From the NCBI RefSeq assembly GCF_901000735.1, contig NC_081550.1:2934669-2998668 (forward strand): a DNA stretch of 64,000 nucleotides, written 5' to 3'. Of the stretch, positions 36,812-49,639 are shown piece after piece (position 1 is the stretch's first letter; each line of letters begins with the position of its first letter). The notes beneath the pieces are model-generated. The model did no database searches. It was not told the origin of the DNA and was given only the letters and a program-made list of their open reading frames with translations. The translations under genes were made by a program, and so were the position numbers. The DNA is from Corylus avellana. Its lineage: Eukaryota > Streptophyta > Magnoliopsida > Fagales > Betulaceae.

Positions 36812-37640
36812 GTTCAAATGAACCGGAGAGGATCTTGTTCCATTAACTATAATATTCTAATTTCAGATTAGATTCGTGTAAAAAATTACCAACCTTACAC
36901 ATAATACTCCCAACTTATGTCCACACAAATACGAACACAAAACCAAAGCTCAAAATGAGAGTAATTGGCATTCATCAAGTGGAAAGGGGAGGCCATAACC
37001 AGGACACTTTATTTTTATCCAATTAGAAGCTTTCCTTTTGTTATATATGTTTAACGCAACTATTAAACACTTATTAAAGAAGATTAAAAAACAAAGATTA
37101 GATAATATTAGTTGAAACAGAGAAATATAATAGAGAGAGACACCTTTTTTCCTCTCCAATAAGAAGCTTTTCTTTATCATATTGACATTGACACAACTAT
37201 TAATCCGTGCATGTATCTTCAAAGGGAAATAGATTTGTTGGGGCCAATTGGAAGGGCCAGATACATCTATGATACCCATTGTATTAATTATTAATTTTAT
37301 TTTTATTATATGTTCCCATCCACACAAGGACATATTAATATAATAATTGGTAATAAATACAATGGGAACATGTCATATATATATATATATAAAAGTAATT
37401 GTGAGATTGACAAGTTGACCCTCTTTATAATTGTAAAATGATGTGGTTTAGGGTTTTTAATATTTTAATCATATATTTTTATAGATAATATAATGCTATT
37501 TTGAAGCCATATATATTCATCAGTGTCCCATAAAAACCCTAATGGGGCGTTAATTTATATGAAAATGGTAAAAATTTTCGTACATCATTTGGTTGCACTT
37601 AAATAGAAAGGAATCTACATACTCAACGGAATGTGTGAAT
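36812..37640. other. Intergenic DNA, no gene recognised
   Basis: A 127-codon minus-strand frame (36950-37333) is open but has no recognisable domain, skewed composition and an internal imperfect duplication of an AAGAAGCTTT phrase. I treat it as chance. A short (AT)n lies near 37375-37390. Confidence 0.5.
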
Positions 37641-37923
37641 TCCATTGTTTTCTTTACTGCTTGGGACTTGTCACTGTGTCCTTTTGCCATTTGTCACCGC
37701 TTTGTGCGGCCCTTGAAAATGCCCGACTTGTTTATGGTTTTTGGATCATAAATGAAATTATTGCCTACACTTTGTTACTGTTATTATATTTGTATTGCAT
37801 TCTTATTTGGGCTTTGTTGTTGGGGTGTCTACCCGTATGTGGTTGTTTGATATCATGTAATCCGTTTTCCCTTATTTGAATAGAAAAAAAAGAAAAAAAG
37901 AAAAAAATGAATTTGTGAATTCC
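37634..37923 (+). mobile_element. Probable retroposed insertion with A-rich tail
   Basis: An insert at 37644-37913 ends in an A-rich tail (GAATAGAAAAAAAAGAAA). It is bracketed by TGTGAATTCC at 37634-37643 and 37914-37923. A-tail plus direct repeat suggests LINE-mediated insertion. The insert has an open 82-codon frame with no recognised domain. It may be a truncated LINE 3' end or a retroposed transcript. Confidence 0.5.
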
Positions 37924-38602
37924 CTTCCAATTTAGAAGAATGTCCACATCTCGTATGTTTTTATTAATAAGGCGCTAAACATTTTTGACATTTTTGGTGC
38001 TACTATTTTTTTTTTCTTCTGAATATTGTTATAGTAGTACAAGAAAAGTTAGATTATGCGATAATTTTGTTATGATTATTTTTTTTAATGCTTTTTTTTT
38101 GGATTTGATCATGATCGTTTGTAAAATTTGTATACAAAAGTGAATAACTATTTTATCCCAAAAATCTATTTTATTCTAAAAAAAAAAAGAACATAAAGTT
38201 TGTATATAAAAGTGATGAACTATTTAAAATTGGGTTTTCGAAACCAAATTTATAAAATCATTTATTCTTTAAACATGTGAGAAATGTATACTTTCTTAAT
38301 AGCATCAACAAAGTTAGAGGAAATTATATTAAAAAAACACGTGTTTTAATCACATGAAAATTTTAGAAATTAGATTGATTTCTCTGACCCCATTTTGAAA
38401 AAGACAAGTATTGTATTTTTTGTGAAATTTTGGATGAGATGGGGGTTCATGAAAGCTCATGACAAGGGGGTTCCACCAATAACTCATTACTATTAATTAG
38501 TTGTGATTCTGTCATAATGGTGTCTCAAATTACAGTCCAACACTATTGCATTGCATGTGGTGCCTCACCTTAATTTGAAGACATCACCACAATGTCATAT
38601 TT

Positions 38603-38645
<43 letters not shown>

Positions 38646-40559
38646 TTTGGTCTGGTCCAAGAGAGCTGTTAGGCATTATAACACTTTTTTTCAAATTTTC
38701 TTTCCTAAATGATCTGAACTCTACATGTATTTAAGATAAGAAAGCAATATAAATCTATTTATTTATTGAATGGACCGGATCATTTGAGAAAAAAGTGTTG
38801 AAATATCTAGTATTATTCCTGGTCCAAAGGTCACTCATTATCTTGAGATTTGGGTAATGGTGAGAATTAATGCAATTGGTTGGATTTCTTGTTTTTATTT
38901 AAGTATGGGTAAAATTCAGTTTGAGTAATTTTTTTATTATTTCCTGCACTCTCCATAGCACAAAAAACACAGGTATCCCCCCTGTGATACAAGGCCACAC
39001 CATTAGTTATTATGATTTGGTTAAAATATGTGGCATGTGAGACACGTGTTATGATCTTAAGCTAGGTGATATGGATCTCCGTTAAAAAATTTGACGATAC
39101 TTTTTCAAAAGTATCAACTAAGTTTTTCGGTTAACGACAAGTATCATCTCTGACACTTTTTGAAACTGAGGCGGCCATTTAATTTTGGCTTTAACCACTC
39201 AAACCAAAACTGCATTTAACCCATATTATAAAAACATTGTAAGAATTAGAGTCCATTATCCTAAAGAGGAGGAGAGAAGGGTCATTAAATATGATAAGAC
39301 CGAGTAGATAAATCGGTGTTGTCTTAACTTCATTGGATTCATGCATGTGGCCACCAAGAAGCAGGACGTGTTTCAGGCTAAACCTTAAGAAATTCAATTA
39401 AAAATAATTCCTTTTTGTAATTTTAATTCCCACTTACGTCAATTGCATTCAACCAAAAGATAAAAATAAAAGAATAATAATAATAAAAAAAACCATAAAG
39501 CCATGAAGTGGGGCCTTGTTTCACCTACTGAGAAAAATAATAATAATATATATATATATAAGGTCCATGTGGTAAGGTAAGAATCATAAAGTAAAAAGCG
39601 ACAAATGGAGAATGTTAGAAAGCAGTATCCAAAATGATGCTAATGATGCTGGAGGTGGATGTGGAGGTGGAGGTGTTTACAAGAAGATGTTCCTTGATAT
39701 TTTCGTTTAAAGCTTTTAATTTATAGGAATTAACTATTTTGTACCAACTTCAACAAAAGAATAAAAAATAATAATAATAAAAAATCTTAATACTAGAACT
39801 TTTAGTTTGGGAGTACAAAATTCTTGGCGGGGGGAGGGGTGCAAATGTTAAATTTTAAAGGTCTATTTTTTTTAAAAAAATATTTTTTTGGGGACCCCCC
39901 AAGCCATAAGATGGTTCCGCCCCTGGATAAGAGATTCAAACTAGTGATTTATGTTTCATGAGACGTAATCTTTAACCGATTGAACGGTTTTGAGTGTGGG
40001 GCGAGAAAGAAAGTCTAAAACCATTAATTTTAGAAGACAAAAGAGGTGTAGAATGTGTGGAATCATGCTTTGATTGTGACGTCCTAAAATTAAACTCTTA
40101 ACAAACCCACATGTTTAGAGAGAGAGAGAGAGAGAAAGAAAAAGAATACCATACTCATCATCATAATTAGTTTTTTCTTCTTGTTATCTTATTCATCTTA
40201 TATTAATGTCTAGATAGTGAGTTTCGTCTATAAGGTTATTTGCTAGTATCAGACGGATCCGAGTCAGAAAGTTTCGTTTGCTAGCCCGTTCACTCATGTT
40301 GGGGTGATTAATTTTCGTTCGTTGATGTTTCGAGAAGATGTTATAAAGCATGGAACTCTAAAGTTGTTTGGATGCCTCATCAGCATGTCATAAATCCTAA
40401 TGCCACCACATAAAACCTAAACATACTTTAGCTCTCTAAAATACACGAATTTTAGAGAGCTAAGCAGTACTATTCACTTTTGATATTGAGTTCTTTCATA
40501 CACTAAGGGCTTAGTAATTTATTGTATGCTAAAAGATACCGTTGGGATGAGCTTTTTAA
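37924..40559. other. AT-rich intergenic DNA with TE fragments
   Basis: Long T-run at 38608-38637. A small fold-back lies at about 38670-38812 (AACACTTTTTT...ATGATCTGA against its mirror GGATCATTTGAGAAAAAAGTGTT). A GGTTCCGCCCCTGG-ended fragment at 39836-39930 shares phrases with the element nested at 26218. (GA)n lies near 40119-40134. No gene is recognised. Confidence 0.5.
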
Positions 40560-40930
40560 GTTTCAATATCTTGGAGTAGACACCAATGTTCTTAACTTAT
40601 CTGGTGAAATTGCAGATAAGAATCAAGAATTCTTCTTGTCTGTGTCATATTCTCTATGGGAGCTGTGTTTGTATTTATAAATATCTTGGTACAACGAAAT
40701 AGCTATATGGTAGTTGCAAAGAGATATATTTGTTATCATCTCATGACATCAACATTTTTCTCTGTTGAAAACTCTTCACCTCTATCTTGTGCTTGAGTTG
40801 AATTGCTGTTGTCTCAATACGCCCCCTCAACCTCAACGATAGTTCACGAACATTGAGGTTGTCCCGCAAAAAAAAGTTGTAGTTTATGGGGATGTGTTTG
40901 ATTCTGTGAAAACCGGCTTGTAAGAGAATG
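40560..40930 (-). pseudogene. Copia retrotransposon relic (RNase H end)
   Basis: Reading minus from about 40910, one frame gives RIKHIPINYNFFLRDNLNVR. This matches the KHI-x-I-x-Y-x-F-x-LRD block at the end of the Copia RNase H domain. The usual following block (dependence on DQLADxxTK) is missing, and frames on either side are broken. The following sequence is AT-rich and LTR-like. It is a dead fragment, too short to place in a lineage. Confidence 0.5.
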
Positions 40931-41150
40931 GTGTCTAAGAGTTTATATACACATGGTTAAAATTAAACTTAATCCATGTGAGACACAATAATCATAACAA
41001 AAGAGAACGATTAGAGAACGCCTTTCTCTAAAGCTAGCAAGAAGAATTTCGACAAAACACCAAAAAAGTAAATAGGCCCAAGATCCTTCAAGCAAAATTC
41101 ACATGTAATGCATTGATGAGTTGAGAGACGGACTAAAAGTTAGAAATTAA

Positions 41151-41299
41151 AATCCTCTCCAGTTCATTTGAACTAGAGAATAATATCTAGTTAGTTAGAA
41201 GGATATTTTTATCATTTTAAAAAGTAAAAAGACAATAATACCCTTTAAATATAAGGGTAACTAATAATTATCCGTTCAAATGAACTGATGAAGAACTTC
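41151..41299. mobile_element. Fold-back MITE, second copy of the 36713 family
   Basis: Ends CCTCTCCAGTTCATTTGAAC and GTTCAAATGAACTGATGAAG are inverted copies. The interior TAGTTAGTTAGAAGG pairs with a mirrored segment near 41255. This copy has both tips; the one at 36713 appears to lack its left tip. Confidence 0.55.
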
Positions 41300-41799
41300 T
41301 TCCAAAAGTTTTGGATCCTGTTACAATAATGTCATTTTGGTTGTTGCTGCCTCAATAAGCAAAATGGTGAGCCAGAAAAAATTAACACCACAAGCAAAGT
41401 AGGATATACGAAGTAGATTTTCTTGGAAATGGGAAATGACAACCTAATGGAGTCGGATTAACTTTGTAGGGGCCTAGGGATTGAAAATGCTGTGCAATAG
41501 CTCTAATAAATGGTTTTGATGACATTAAGTACATAAACTACAAAAGCTATGGCGGTGGGAAGACTAAAGATCATAACTGCAGAATACGTCATCTACTTTT
41601 GAAATTATTTCTGTTGCAGTGGGAGATAACAATTCATAGAGCATTCAATACAGTTAATAAATGGCAACGAAATTGACACGTTTGCCCTTCAGATCAGTTT
41701 TTCATTGTCATCATGAGTAAAACGTCACACAAAGGAAGAAAGAAAGTTCAACTGGCCACATTGTTGGATTGCCCGGATCTGGATCAGAAGCTTTGGGGC

Positions 41800-44700
41800 C
41801 TATGACACTGACTCAGCATCACCTGTTGAAAATGAAACATGAGCTTCTTTTGAGAGAAAACAAGGCAGCTCAATCATATCCAATAGAACAAGGAGCCAAT
41901 GAGAATCTTTTCTTCTTTTTTCAAGCACCTAGTGCAATTTCTATAAATATGTTCCCTCACTTTGAAATTAATAAAGAACTAGTGCCAGTACTAAGACCCT
42001 TTTTTTTAAAAAAAATTTAAATTTTTAAACTGAAGCGCCCCCTTCACATAGGTCGGTTGGGTAAAAGCTCGGACTTGTGGCCCAAAAAATTGTTTGCATT
42101 CAAGGAGAATCAAACCTTAGACATGATGTTTCATGAGGCGCAATAGCCAGGTTTGGCCCAATACTTCTCAACACTATTTATGTCGTCAGGTTTCCAATTA
42201 TAACTTAAAGACTCAAAGGAGCTCCCTTTTTTTTTTTGTCAACATCATGAAATTATTATCACAGATCAGCAAAATAATCCTACCTTCATTACAAGATTTC
42301 CTGAGCTGGGAAAGGGCTACAGCTATCCTTGCACCAACAAAAGCGTTATTCTTCACAAGTGCAATGTCTAAGAGTTGGTTAAGAAAATTAAATTAAAAAA
42401 AAAAAAAAAAAAAGTGGAAATATAGACACATGCTTAAACAGATAATTCCAGTTAACTTTAGTCAATATAAGCATAAGCTGTGACTTGGGAAGTAAAAAGT
42501 AAGTGCAAATACTCATATAATAAAATTGAGAAAGGATACTTGAAGCAAGTGAGGCTCCTCCAGTTAGTTCATTCACTCTTGCAAGCAGGAAAGGAGTTTC
42601 AGCATTTCCGGTTATATTCTTCTCCCTGAGGATCCAACTCCAGATTTATTTAAATTAGTATGGGATATACAATATGTAAAAAGGAAAAACCAAACAAAAA
42701 TAAAAGCAGTTTCATGTTTGCATGCATCTTTAAGCACATTTACCTAGCCTCTTTAAGTGCTCCCTGTATAGCACATTCAATTATGCTTCCAGAAGCCGAG
42801 TGTTCTTTTGGAATTGGAACTGCGAAAAGAATTCCAGTATCAAGCTTGAGTTTCATGTTTGCATCTGCAAAAAACAATAATAAAAAAAAAATGAAAACAG
42901 AAATTACTTGAAAACTTTTGAAGGTAAATGAAAATAAAAAAAGAAAAAGAAGAAGAAGAAGATAAAATGGAGCTGACTTTGTCACTTGCCTATAAGCCGA
43001 GCACAGTCTTCCGGGCTATCTACACGACAAGGCACCTAGAATTTTATGTTATGATTGGGAAAAAGAACTTCAGTACAAGATGTCAAACCTTAAAGTTATC
43101 TTCACTGACACTTTTGCAAAATAATTCCACCCAAGAAGTTTAAAATTTGTGTTAGAGATCATCCATATAACTATTTTTTTTCTTACTTGTACGTGTATTT
43201 ATCATTACATCTCTTAAACTTTACAATCTTACAAAAACTTTCAAACCCCAATTAAATGAAAAAAAGTGTTTTTCACAACAATAAGAAGAGATCTTCAGAA
43301 GTTGATAAAATGTAAAACCACTTATAGGAATTTAAAGGAAGAAAAAGAAAAAACCAACTCAGAGAGGTATATAGTATAATCTATTAGCCACTACGTACCG
43401 AAGAGGTTTAGCTGTTTATGCCCAAGAACACAACATGTGACCGGGTCTAATGTTATATGCTAATGCCATAAAGAAAACACTAAAGTAATAGCAGAAACTA
43501 TAGTTGAGAGTGGAGACAAAAATTACCAAGGCAATTTAACTGAACTTGACAGCTTTTAAAACAAAACAATAACACTGACAACACAATTTGCTTATTGAAT
43601 GGAAGAGCAATGCAACTCTAAGAAACATTTCTCTGAAATAGAGTTGACCATCAATACCTTGCAGCCACTTGTTTCTGTAAAAAATGCTGGAAACTCGTTG
43701 GTTTTGTAAGCAGCAACACAAACTCCCTGCGTTTCCTGTAATGATGACAAGAAATGTAAGGAAAAAAAACCTTTAAATCATACTTCATAATCTGAACCTC
43801 TGTTCTAATTATATTGGAGATGAGTTGGTGAATACCAAATATTCCAGGGTCCTGGGAATATCTAAGATTGATTTTACACCGGCAGAGATAACTGCCACTG
43901 GGGTCCTTCCAAGCTCTGTAAGGTCAGATGATACGTCCATTGCTGCAAAGGAAGAACAATGAATATGAATACTAACATAAATATTCATTCACAGGTGATT
44001 GAACTCCAACAAAATCAATAAAGAACTTGAAAATTATAGGGAATCAGTAGTGCATTTTTACAATTCATAACTTGTATGGTTTGTGTACGTTAATCCTAAC
44101 TACAAATAATAGGTGGCAAAATATATTAGCAACTGCACGTTTTTATTTTTTATTTTTTTATATATAAGTAATGTTATGCATATCAAAAAAAGCGAGGGGC
44201 ACAACCTTAGAACACATGAAGTATACAAGACAATGCCAAACCCCCCCTCCCCCCTAAAAAAAAAACCCCAAAAAAGAGAAACGGCAAGACACCCACAACA
44301 GAACCCTAGATCCCAGAGAAACCCTAAACCCTCAACTGCATGTTTTATTTAAATTGCTGAACAAATAATAATTAATGATAGAGTCAAACATCAGAAAAGT
44401 GTCTGCTCTTGGCCGCTTACAGACATGGCCAATCTGTACCCCAAACCAGACCATCTCATGGACCATAAACTCAACAATGTACAGATCATATGACTTGTTG
44501 ATTAAACAAACCCTACGCCTAAATGGGTTTGCTTAAATGAAGCATCAGTGGCAAACAAAGGATAGGGTCCATGAAAGAAGGCTCTGCGATCCAAAAAAGC
44601 CAAAACAGCATGCATGGAGTCTTATATAAAAGTTGCGTCCATCAAGAACATCACCTTATTTCTAACATCTGATATACATAAAGGTAAACTTACTTTGCTC

Positions 44701-47700
44701 GCCATGTCTATGTACTCCTCCAATACCCCCAGTGACAAATACAGGGATGCCAACCTGATGAGATGTATATTAAAATATAAGCAAAACCTACATTAAGGAT
44801 ATTATAATTTAAAAATGTGCATAGTACACCTGCATAAGCAAAGCCAGATGGAAAATAACAAAGCTAAGAGTATAGTGGTCACCACAGAAGCAAAGAACAT
44901 TGTCGCAGAAACAGTAGTTGCTCCATTCCCTCCGGTAGCCACCTAAAAAGAGCATAAGTGAGCAAGTAAAATCAGCAGCAAAAGAAATAACAGCCAAATA
45001 AAGAAGTCATAATGTCAAAAAAGGAAGTCATAATGCCAAAATAGGGGTTTCTTGTGTCAAAATTTTACAATGTGATACAACATAAGAATATAAGAAACAC
45101 AATAAATCATTTTAACACGCAGATCGAGTATGGAGACATCACCTTTGTTTTTTTTTTTTTTTTTTTTTTTTTAAAATTCTAAACAGCATATACAAGCTCT
45201 AAACATTCATGACAGAAACATTCGCAGATGTGAAATACTTAGTTAATTCAAAGGATTCAGAAAACCAAAGAATAAGAGGGCAATGTATATTTTTTCCAAA
45301 ACGTTGCCAGACTTTGAAAAAGAGGGCAATGTATATTTTTGCCAAAACATTGCCAGGCTTAGAAAAAGTCATATTTTTGTAGTTTGAATGTTGAGGTATA
45401 TGTAACTGAGGGATTCTACGACTTCAGAACATATATGACAGTTTTGCCAAGTTTGGTACTGAAGTTTAAATTGCTCAAGCTATGTAATATCTTCAGCGGT
45501 AATTAGTCTTGTAAGTCATTACACTTTACCCATTGTTAATATTTTTTTTTATAAGTTTTTCAAAACTGTTTTCACTTTTCAAACACTGAAAAATCTTCTT
45601 AAATATAAGTTGTCCAAACAGGTTTTTAGATGTAGCACCAACCACTAACACACTTTTCAAAACAAATCACAACTTTTTTAAAAAGACCACTTCTCAAAAA
45701 ATAACTAAATACATGTACATTTTTTTTTAAGTGTTGAGACTGTTGTTACATATGAAAAAAATTAAAAAATGAAGGCGGCCACCCGTGGTGGTGGTGGCCA
45801 CTAGGACTGTCTGGCAGCCCCGTGGTGCCTGCCAGTTGACCACTTCGGTAGCTGCCGGCAGGTGGCTACCACTGTGGAAACTACATGAGCTTCTTTTTTT
45901 CTTTGATTTTGTGAAAACAATACTGAAGTTTTAGTTTCTCATTAACATTCCCCAACTTTACCACACGAATTTCCTTTTTTGGACCCCACATACAACACTT
46001 TTTCAAATGTGGCCCCCACCAATTCAATTCTCAATTTTTACCCTTTTCAAAACCCAAAATGCTTCTCAAAATTTTTCCAAACCAACCCTAATATCTATCG
46101 AATTGGCAGCCAGTTCACATGCTTTAAAAGTGTTAAGAAAATATAGTGATTCCAAATTCACAATCTTTTCATTCATACACTAGTATTTACAGGAGTAAAT
46201 ACAATATTATAAATTTATGACACCTCACACTAGGACATCTCATAGGGACACCTCGCTACCTTCTAGAACAGGGGCACTTTTCCCTCTCTCTAACAAAAAG
46301 AAACACTTTGTTTTATATTGAAAATTAGGGATAAGTACACTTTTGGTCCTCAACTTCCATTAATGTGTCTATTTCGTCCCTGTTTTTCCAATTGCAACAA
46401 TGTTACCCTCAGACAAAGGTCTGATTCTGAGTAGGATTCTCAGATCTGCTTAAATGGAGATTTTTCTTGAAAGAGAAAATGGGCAGCTGGGACAAACTCT
46501 GAATTTAAAGTCTAATCACCCCAACCAGTACTACAACTTTCTTTTTATACCACTGGAGAACTTACAAGGCAAGACCTGGATGATTGCATGCCTGAGTTCG
46601 AAATGCATATTAGCAGTTTCGTAGTTAAAGGAGTCTAAATCTCATTCTAGACTCGTCCTGCCAGTGCAGCTGATTGAAGTCTATTAAATCACCTATTTCC
46701 AATATAAGTATTGCATAAAAATGTACTAGATAAACAAGGTTTAAGGAATCATTACTATTTTTCTTTGAAATACATGCCAGTGCTTGTGGTCAGTTTAATT
46801 ACCCCACATTACAGGTTTACTGTTATTCCATCAGTATGGCTTAGTGGCTCCTTAAAATTCCAAGATAAATTACTTACAGGACAGTCCGAGAAATAACGTT
46901 ACCATTTGACAATTTAATGAGTTTCAAATAACAGTTTGAGATTTCAACATCTATATGAACTTGGTGGGAAAAAAAACTTCCTCTGATCAAAACAGGATAT
47001 CCAAAAAATCAACTAATACTAATAACAAATAATGTTGATGAATGTATAACATACTACATGAACTTGGTGGCCAATCTAAAAGCTACTCACAACATGTGCA
47101 ATGTCCCTCCGAGCTGTCTTCTGAGCTCTTGTTCCCAAAATAGCAAGCCTTTCCAGTTCTTCCACACTCAAGCCTATACATAGATATATTTCCACATTAC
47201 AAAGTAAAATGAACTTAAATAGTTTATACCAGCATTAAGCAAGACTACTACTTCTTTTCCCAGAATATTTTGAATTTAAAAAGTTGAGGCCTCGATAAAG
47301 CTGATTTATAGAACATATATGTACTCAACATATAAAACCAAATGCAGACTCCAACCATCTTTCTTATTGATAATCTAATAATGATCCATCTTTTTACAGT
47401 TGCCCACCATTGTTTGTCTAATCAATAGGTTGCCCGGTTACAATAATTTTCCTATCCACGCTCTGTTATATCTGTGTAGAATGAGTTTCTCTTGGGTGTC
47501 CAACATCCAATACGTACAAGGTAAGGAGGGACCTACATGTATGCTAACAGTATAAACATGCTGTTTAAGCAAAAATGGCATCTGTGACATTATGAGGGAT
47601 TCCACTATATAGAAAATATGTCAAAATATCACCATGATTGGATAGCATAGATCCATCTAATTTGCATTATATTCCTAAAACTTCTCAAAAGTTATATTAC

Positions 47701-49378
47701 TGATTAAATAAGTTTAATTTCATGCAGTACAATCACTTGATCAAGCTCTTACTGTCTTACACTAGATTTACTTGATAGAACCTCTTCAACTGTCAATTCT
47801 CCAAGTGTACATATATGGATATGTAGTACAAGAACAAGTTCAATATAAACACCTACGCATGGTATGCCATCTAAAATTGCAGTAGTAGCAGGAACAGCTC
47901 CGTTTGTCCTAACAATCGCTTCCACCTCCTTTGCTGTCTCCAAATTTAGAGGATATGGCATTCCTGAATATATGTATAGAACATGAGTCAGAGTCTGCAC
48001 CAGATATTTTGCAATGTACATACGAGGTTTAGTTGTAAACACAAATGCATATTATTTCCTTTCTAGAGAATCAAGAAAACAATTCCTCAAAACTTATGTA
48101 TATTATGGCCAGAATCACTTAAAATGCTATTTAAATGAAATTAGGTTCAATTTAAATGTTAAGTAGGCATCTTTTCCAACTCAAAAGGATGCCAAAGGGA
48201 ACCCACAAATATCCTGGGGAGTTTCTGAAACTCTAGATAACGTTCCCTACATTTCTTTGTTTCCATGGGAAACATTAATTTGAAAAATCATTCCCATGTA
48301 AATATAAATTTAGGTGCAAAGAAATGCTACTATCAATGAAGCAAAGTGTAATAAATTATAAAATCTTACCAATCATCGTCACAAAGTATATGATAAATTA
48401 TCACTCATCCTATAAGCTTAAGCTATTGAGAAATGATGAATTTAATTGGTTAACCATTATTTTAGCACTTCCCCTGAGACCCAACACATGGAATTTAATT
48501 TAACTAAAAGGTATAATGTGCATACAGAGTTTAAACTCCACACAACTTGCTCTCTTACTGTGATGAATTACCAATTATACCAAAAGCTTAAGTTCATAGA
48601 AAATAATCATTTAATAATTATTTCTAACAAAATAATTAGACCTAGAAAACCATCTGCTGCCAGTGAGTATGAAAAAGGAATCAAGTATTTTCGCTTTCTT
48701 TTTTTTTTTTCTTGTTTTTTTTTTGATAAGTAAGTGGCCCAAAGGGAGGGGAGGGGAGGGTAAATGAAGATTCGACCTAGTCACCTCTTTCATAAGGTGT
48801 ACCCTTTCCCATTATAAAAACAGAGCAAAAATACCATCAGATTTCTCAAAGAACTAAAAATCATGTTACGCAAAGCATCAAACTTGCAAGAACACACAAA
48901 GAACAGAATGACCATTACCATGGGAAATAATAGTGGATTCAAGAGCAACTACCGCACGCCCATGCGACAAGGCTTCAGATACCTCTGTAGAAATCTTGAT
49001 CAACCCTCCACCAGCACCATCACTGCCCCCCTATGAAAAATAAAAAGAAAAGAAATTTAAAAACCGACTCATCAGTTCATGTTCCGAGAAAAGCAAGCAG
49101 CAATGGATGACGAACCACACTAGGAATAATGGGTAAATCGAATACTAGCTGATCAGTTTAAGCATTGGTTTAAAACCCCAGAAGAGATAATTGTGAAACT
49201 TGAAGGTGGAGAACCGCTTTGGAAGAGTGGAAGTTGAAAAAAATATATGAAAAGAGAAAGAAACAGAAGGGAAGGTTGGGTGCCATAGGCATAGGACCTT
49301 GTTGTTGTTCGAGTCCGTGGGTCGGAAGTGTCTCTGCAGATTCGTTAGTCTTGAGAGTGCTGAAGACGCCATTTCCAC
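41800..49378 (-). CDS. PUMY: Pseudouridine-5'-phosphate glycosidase
   Basis: It splits pseudouridine 5'-phosphate into uracil and ribose 5-phosphate after pseudouridine kinase action, in RNA-modification salvage; the plant pathway has been placed in peroxisomes. Exons: 49298-49378, 48919-49030, 47853-47963, 47091-47173, 44883-44942, 44694-44754, 43836-43942, 43658-43735, 42990-43035, 42744-42864, 42540-42625, 42284-42367, 41800-41822. They total 350 residues (family about 330). Family signatures are [91 protein letters not shown] and [13 protein letters not shown], covering the PsuG/IndA fold and its Glu, Asp and Lys active-site blocks. One intron uses a GC donor. The last exon is weakly supported: without it the frame reads through to a stop at 42213. 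A second ATG six bases downstream (MASS) may be the start. Confidence 0.92.
44130..44347 (-). mobile_element. Truncated retroposon tail with target duplication
   Basis: Reading minus, the insert contains TTGTATACTTCATGTGTTCT...GCCCCTCGC and ends in TTACTTATATAAAAAAA, the same family as 13706. It is bracketed by CAACTGCACGTTTTT (44130-44144) and CAACTGCATGTTTTA (44333-44347), a near-identical direct repeat. It lies inside a glycosidase intron. Confidence 0.65.
45000..45770 (+). repeat. Dispersed repeat, copy A, in a glycosidase intron
   Basis: Starts AAGAAGTCATAATGTC and ends TTACATATGAAAAAAATT. It matches copy B (55214-55720) in reverse orientation at roughly 90% over about 480 bp, with extra segments (for example near 45280-45340 and 45500-45550). 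Shared phrases include TTTAACACGCAGATCGAGTA against its mirror and CACACTTTTCAAAACAAATC. Class unknown; the A-rich end suggests retroposition. Confidence 0.75.
45770..46450. repeat. GC-rich repeat patch and MITE fragment in the same intron
   Basis: 45772-45885 is unusually GC-rich and self-complementary (GGTGGTGGCCACTAG against GGCAGGTGGCTACC). Further on, 46335-46420 carries a TAAGTACACTTTTGGTCCTC phrase typical of one arm of a common plant fold-back element, with no second arm seen nearby. Confidence 0.4.
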
Positions 49379-49639
49379 GGAACTGAAGGGAGCAACCCGA
49401 AGACCATAGTTTTAACTTTTTTTTCGCCTTTTTTTTGTTTTTTGTTTTTTGTTTTTAAAAATAATTTATTAATTTTTCTTTTGTGTTTTTGTATAGTGTC
49501 TTTTTTCCTTTTATTTCAAGAAAACTCAACCGAGAGGGCCCATGGATCATTTTGGTATTCCACCCCTTAAAACAGAACCAGCACCACACAACCGTTGTCC
49601 TTCCGCCTTTCTGCTTGTTGCTGACTCATGTCCATGTTC
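49379..49639. promoter_or_regulatory. Shared promoter region of the head-to-head gene pair
   Basis: The glycosidase (minus) and SDR (plus) start codons are separated by only 261 bp. Both core promoters and leaders must lie here unless there are hidden leader exons. The centre is T-rich (49418-49480). No clear TATA box was found, which fits housekeeping-type divergent promoters. Confidence 0.6.

Noticed and set aside
36950..37333. 127-codon minus-strand open frame
   Set aside because: No recognisable domain, AT-driven composition, spans an imperfect local duplication, and no promoter or conserved neighbour.
37631..37879. 82-codon plus-strand frame rich in Leu/Cys that looks membrane-like
   Set aside because: It lies inside a probable retroposed insert with A-tail and direct repeats, so hydrophobicity follows T-rich composition.
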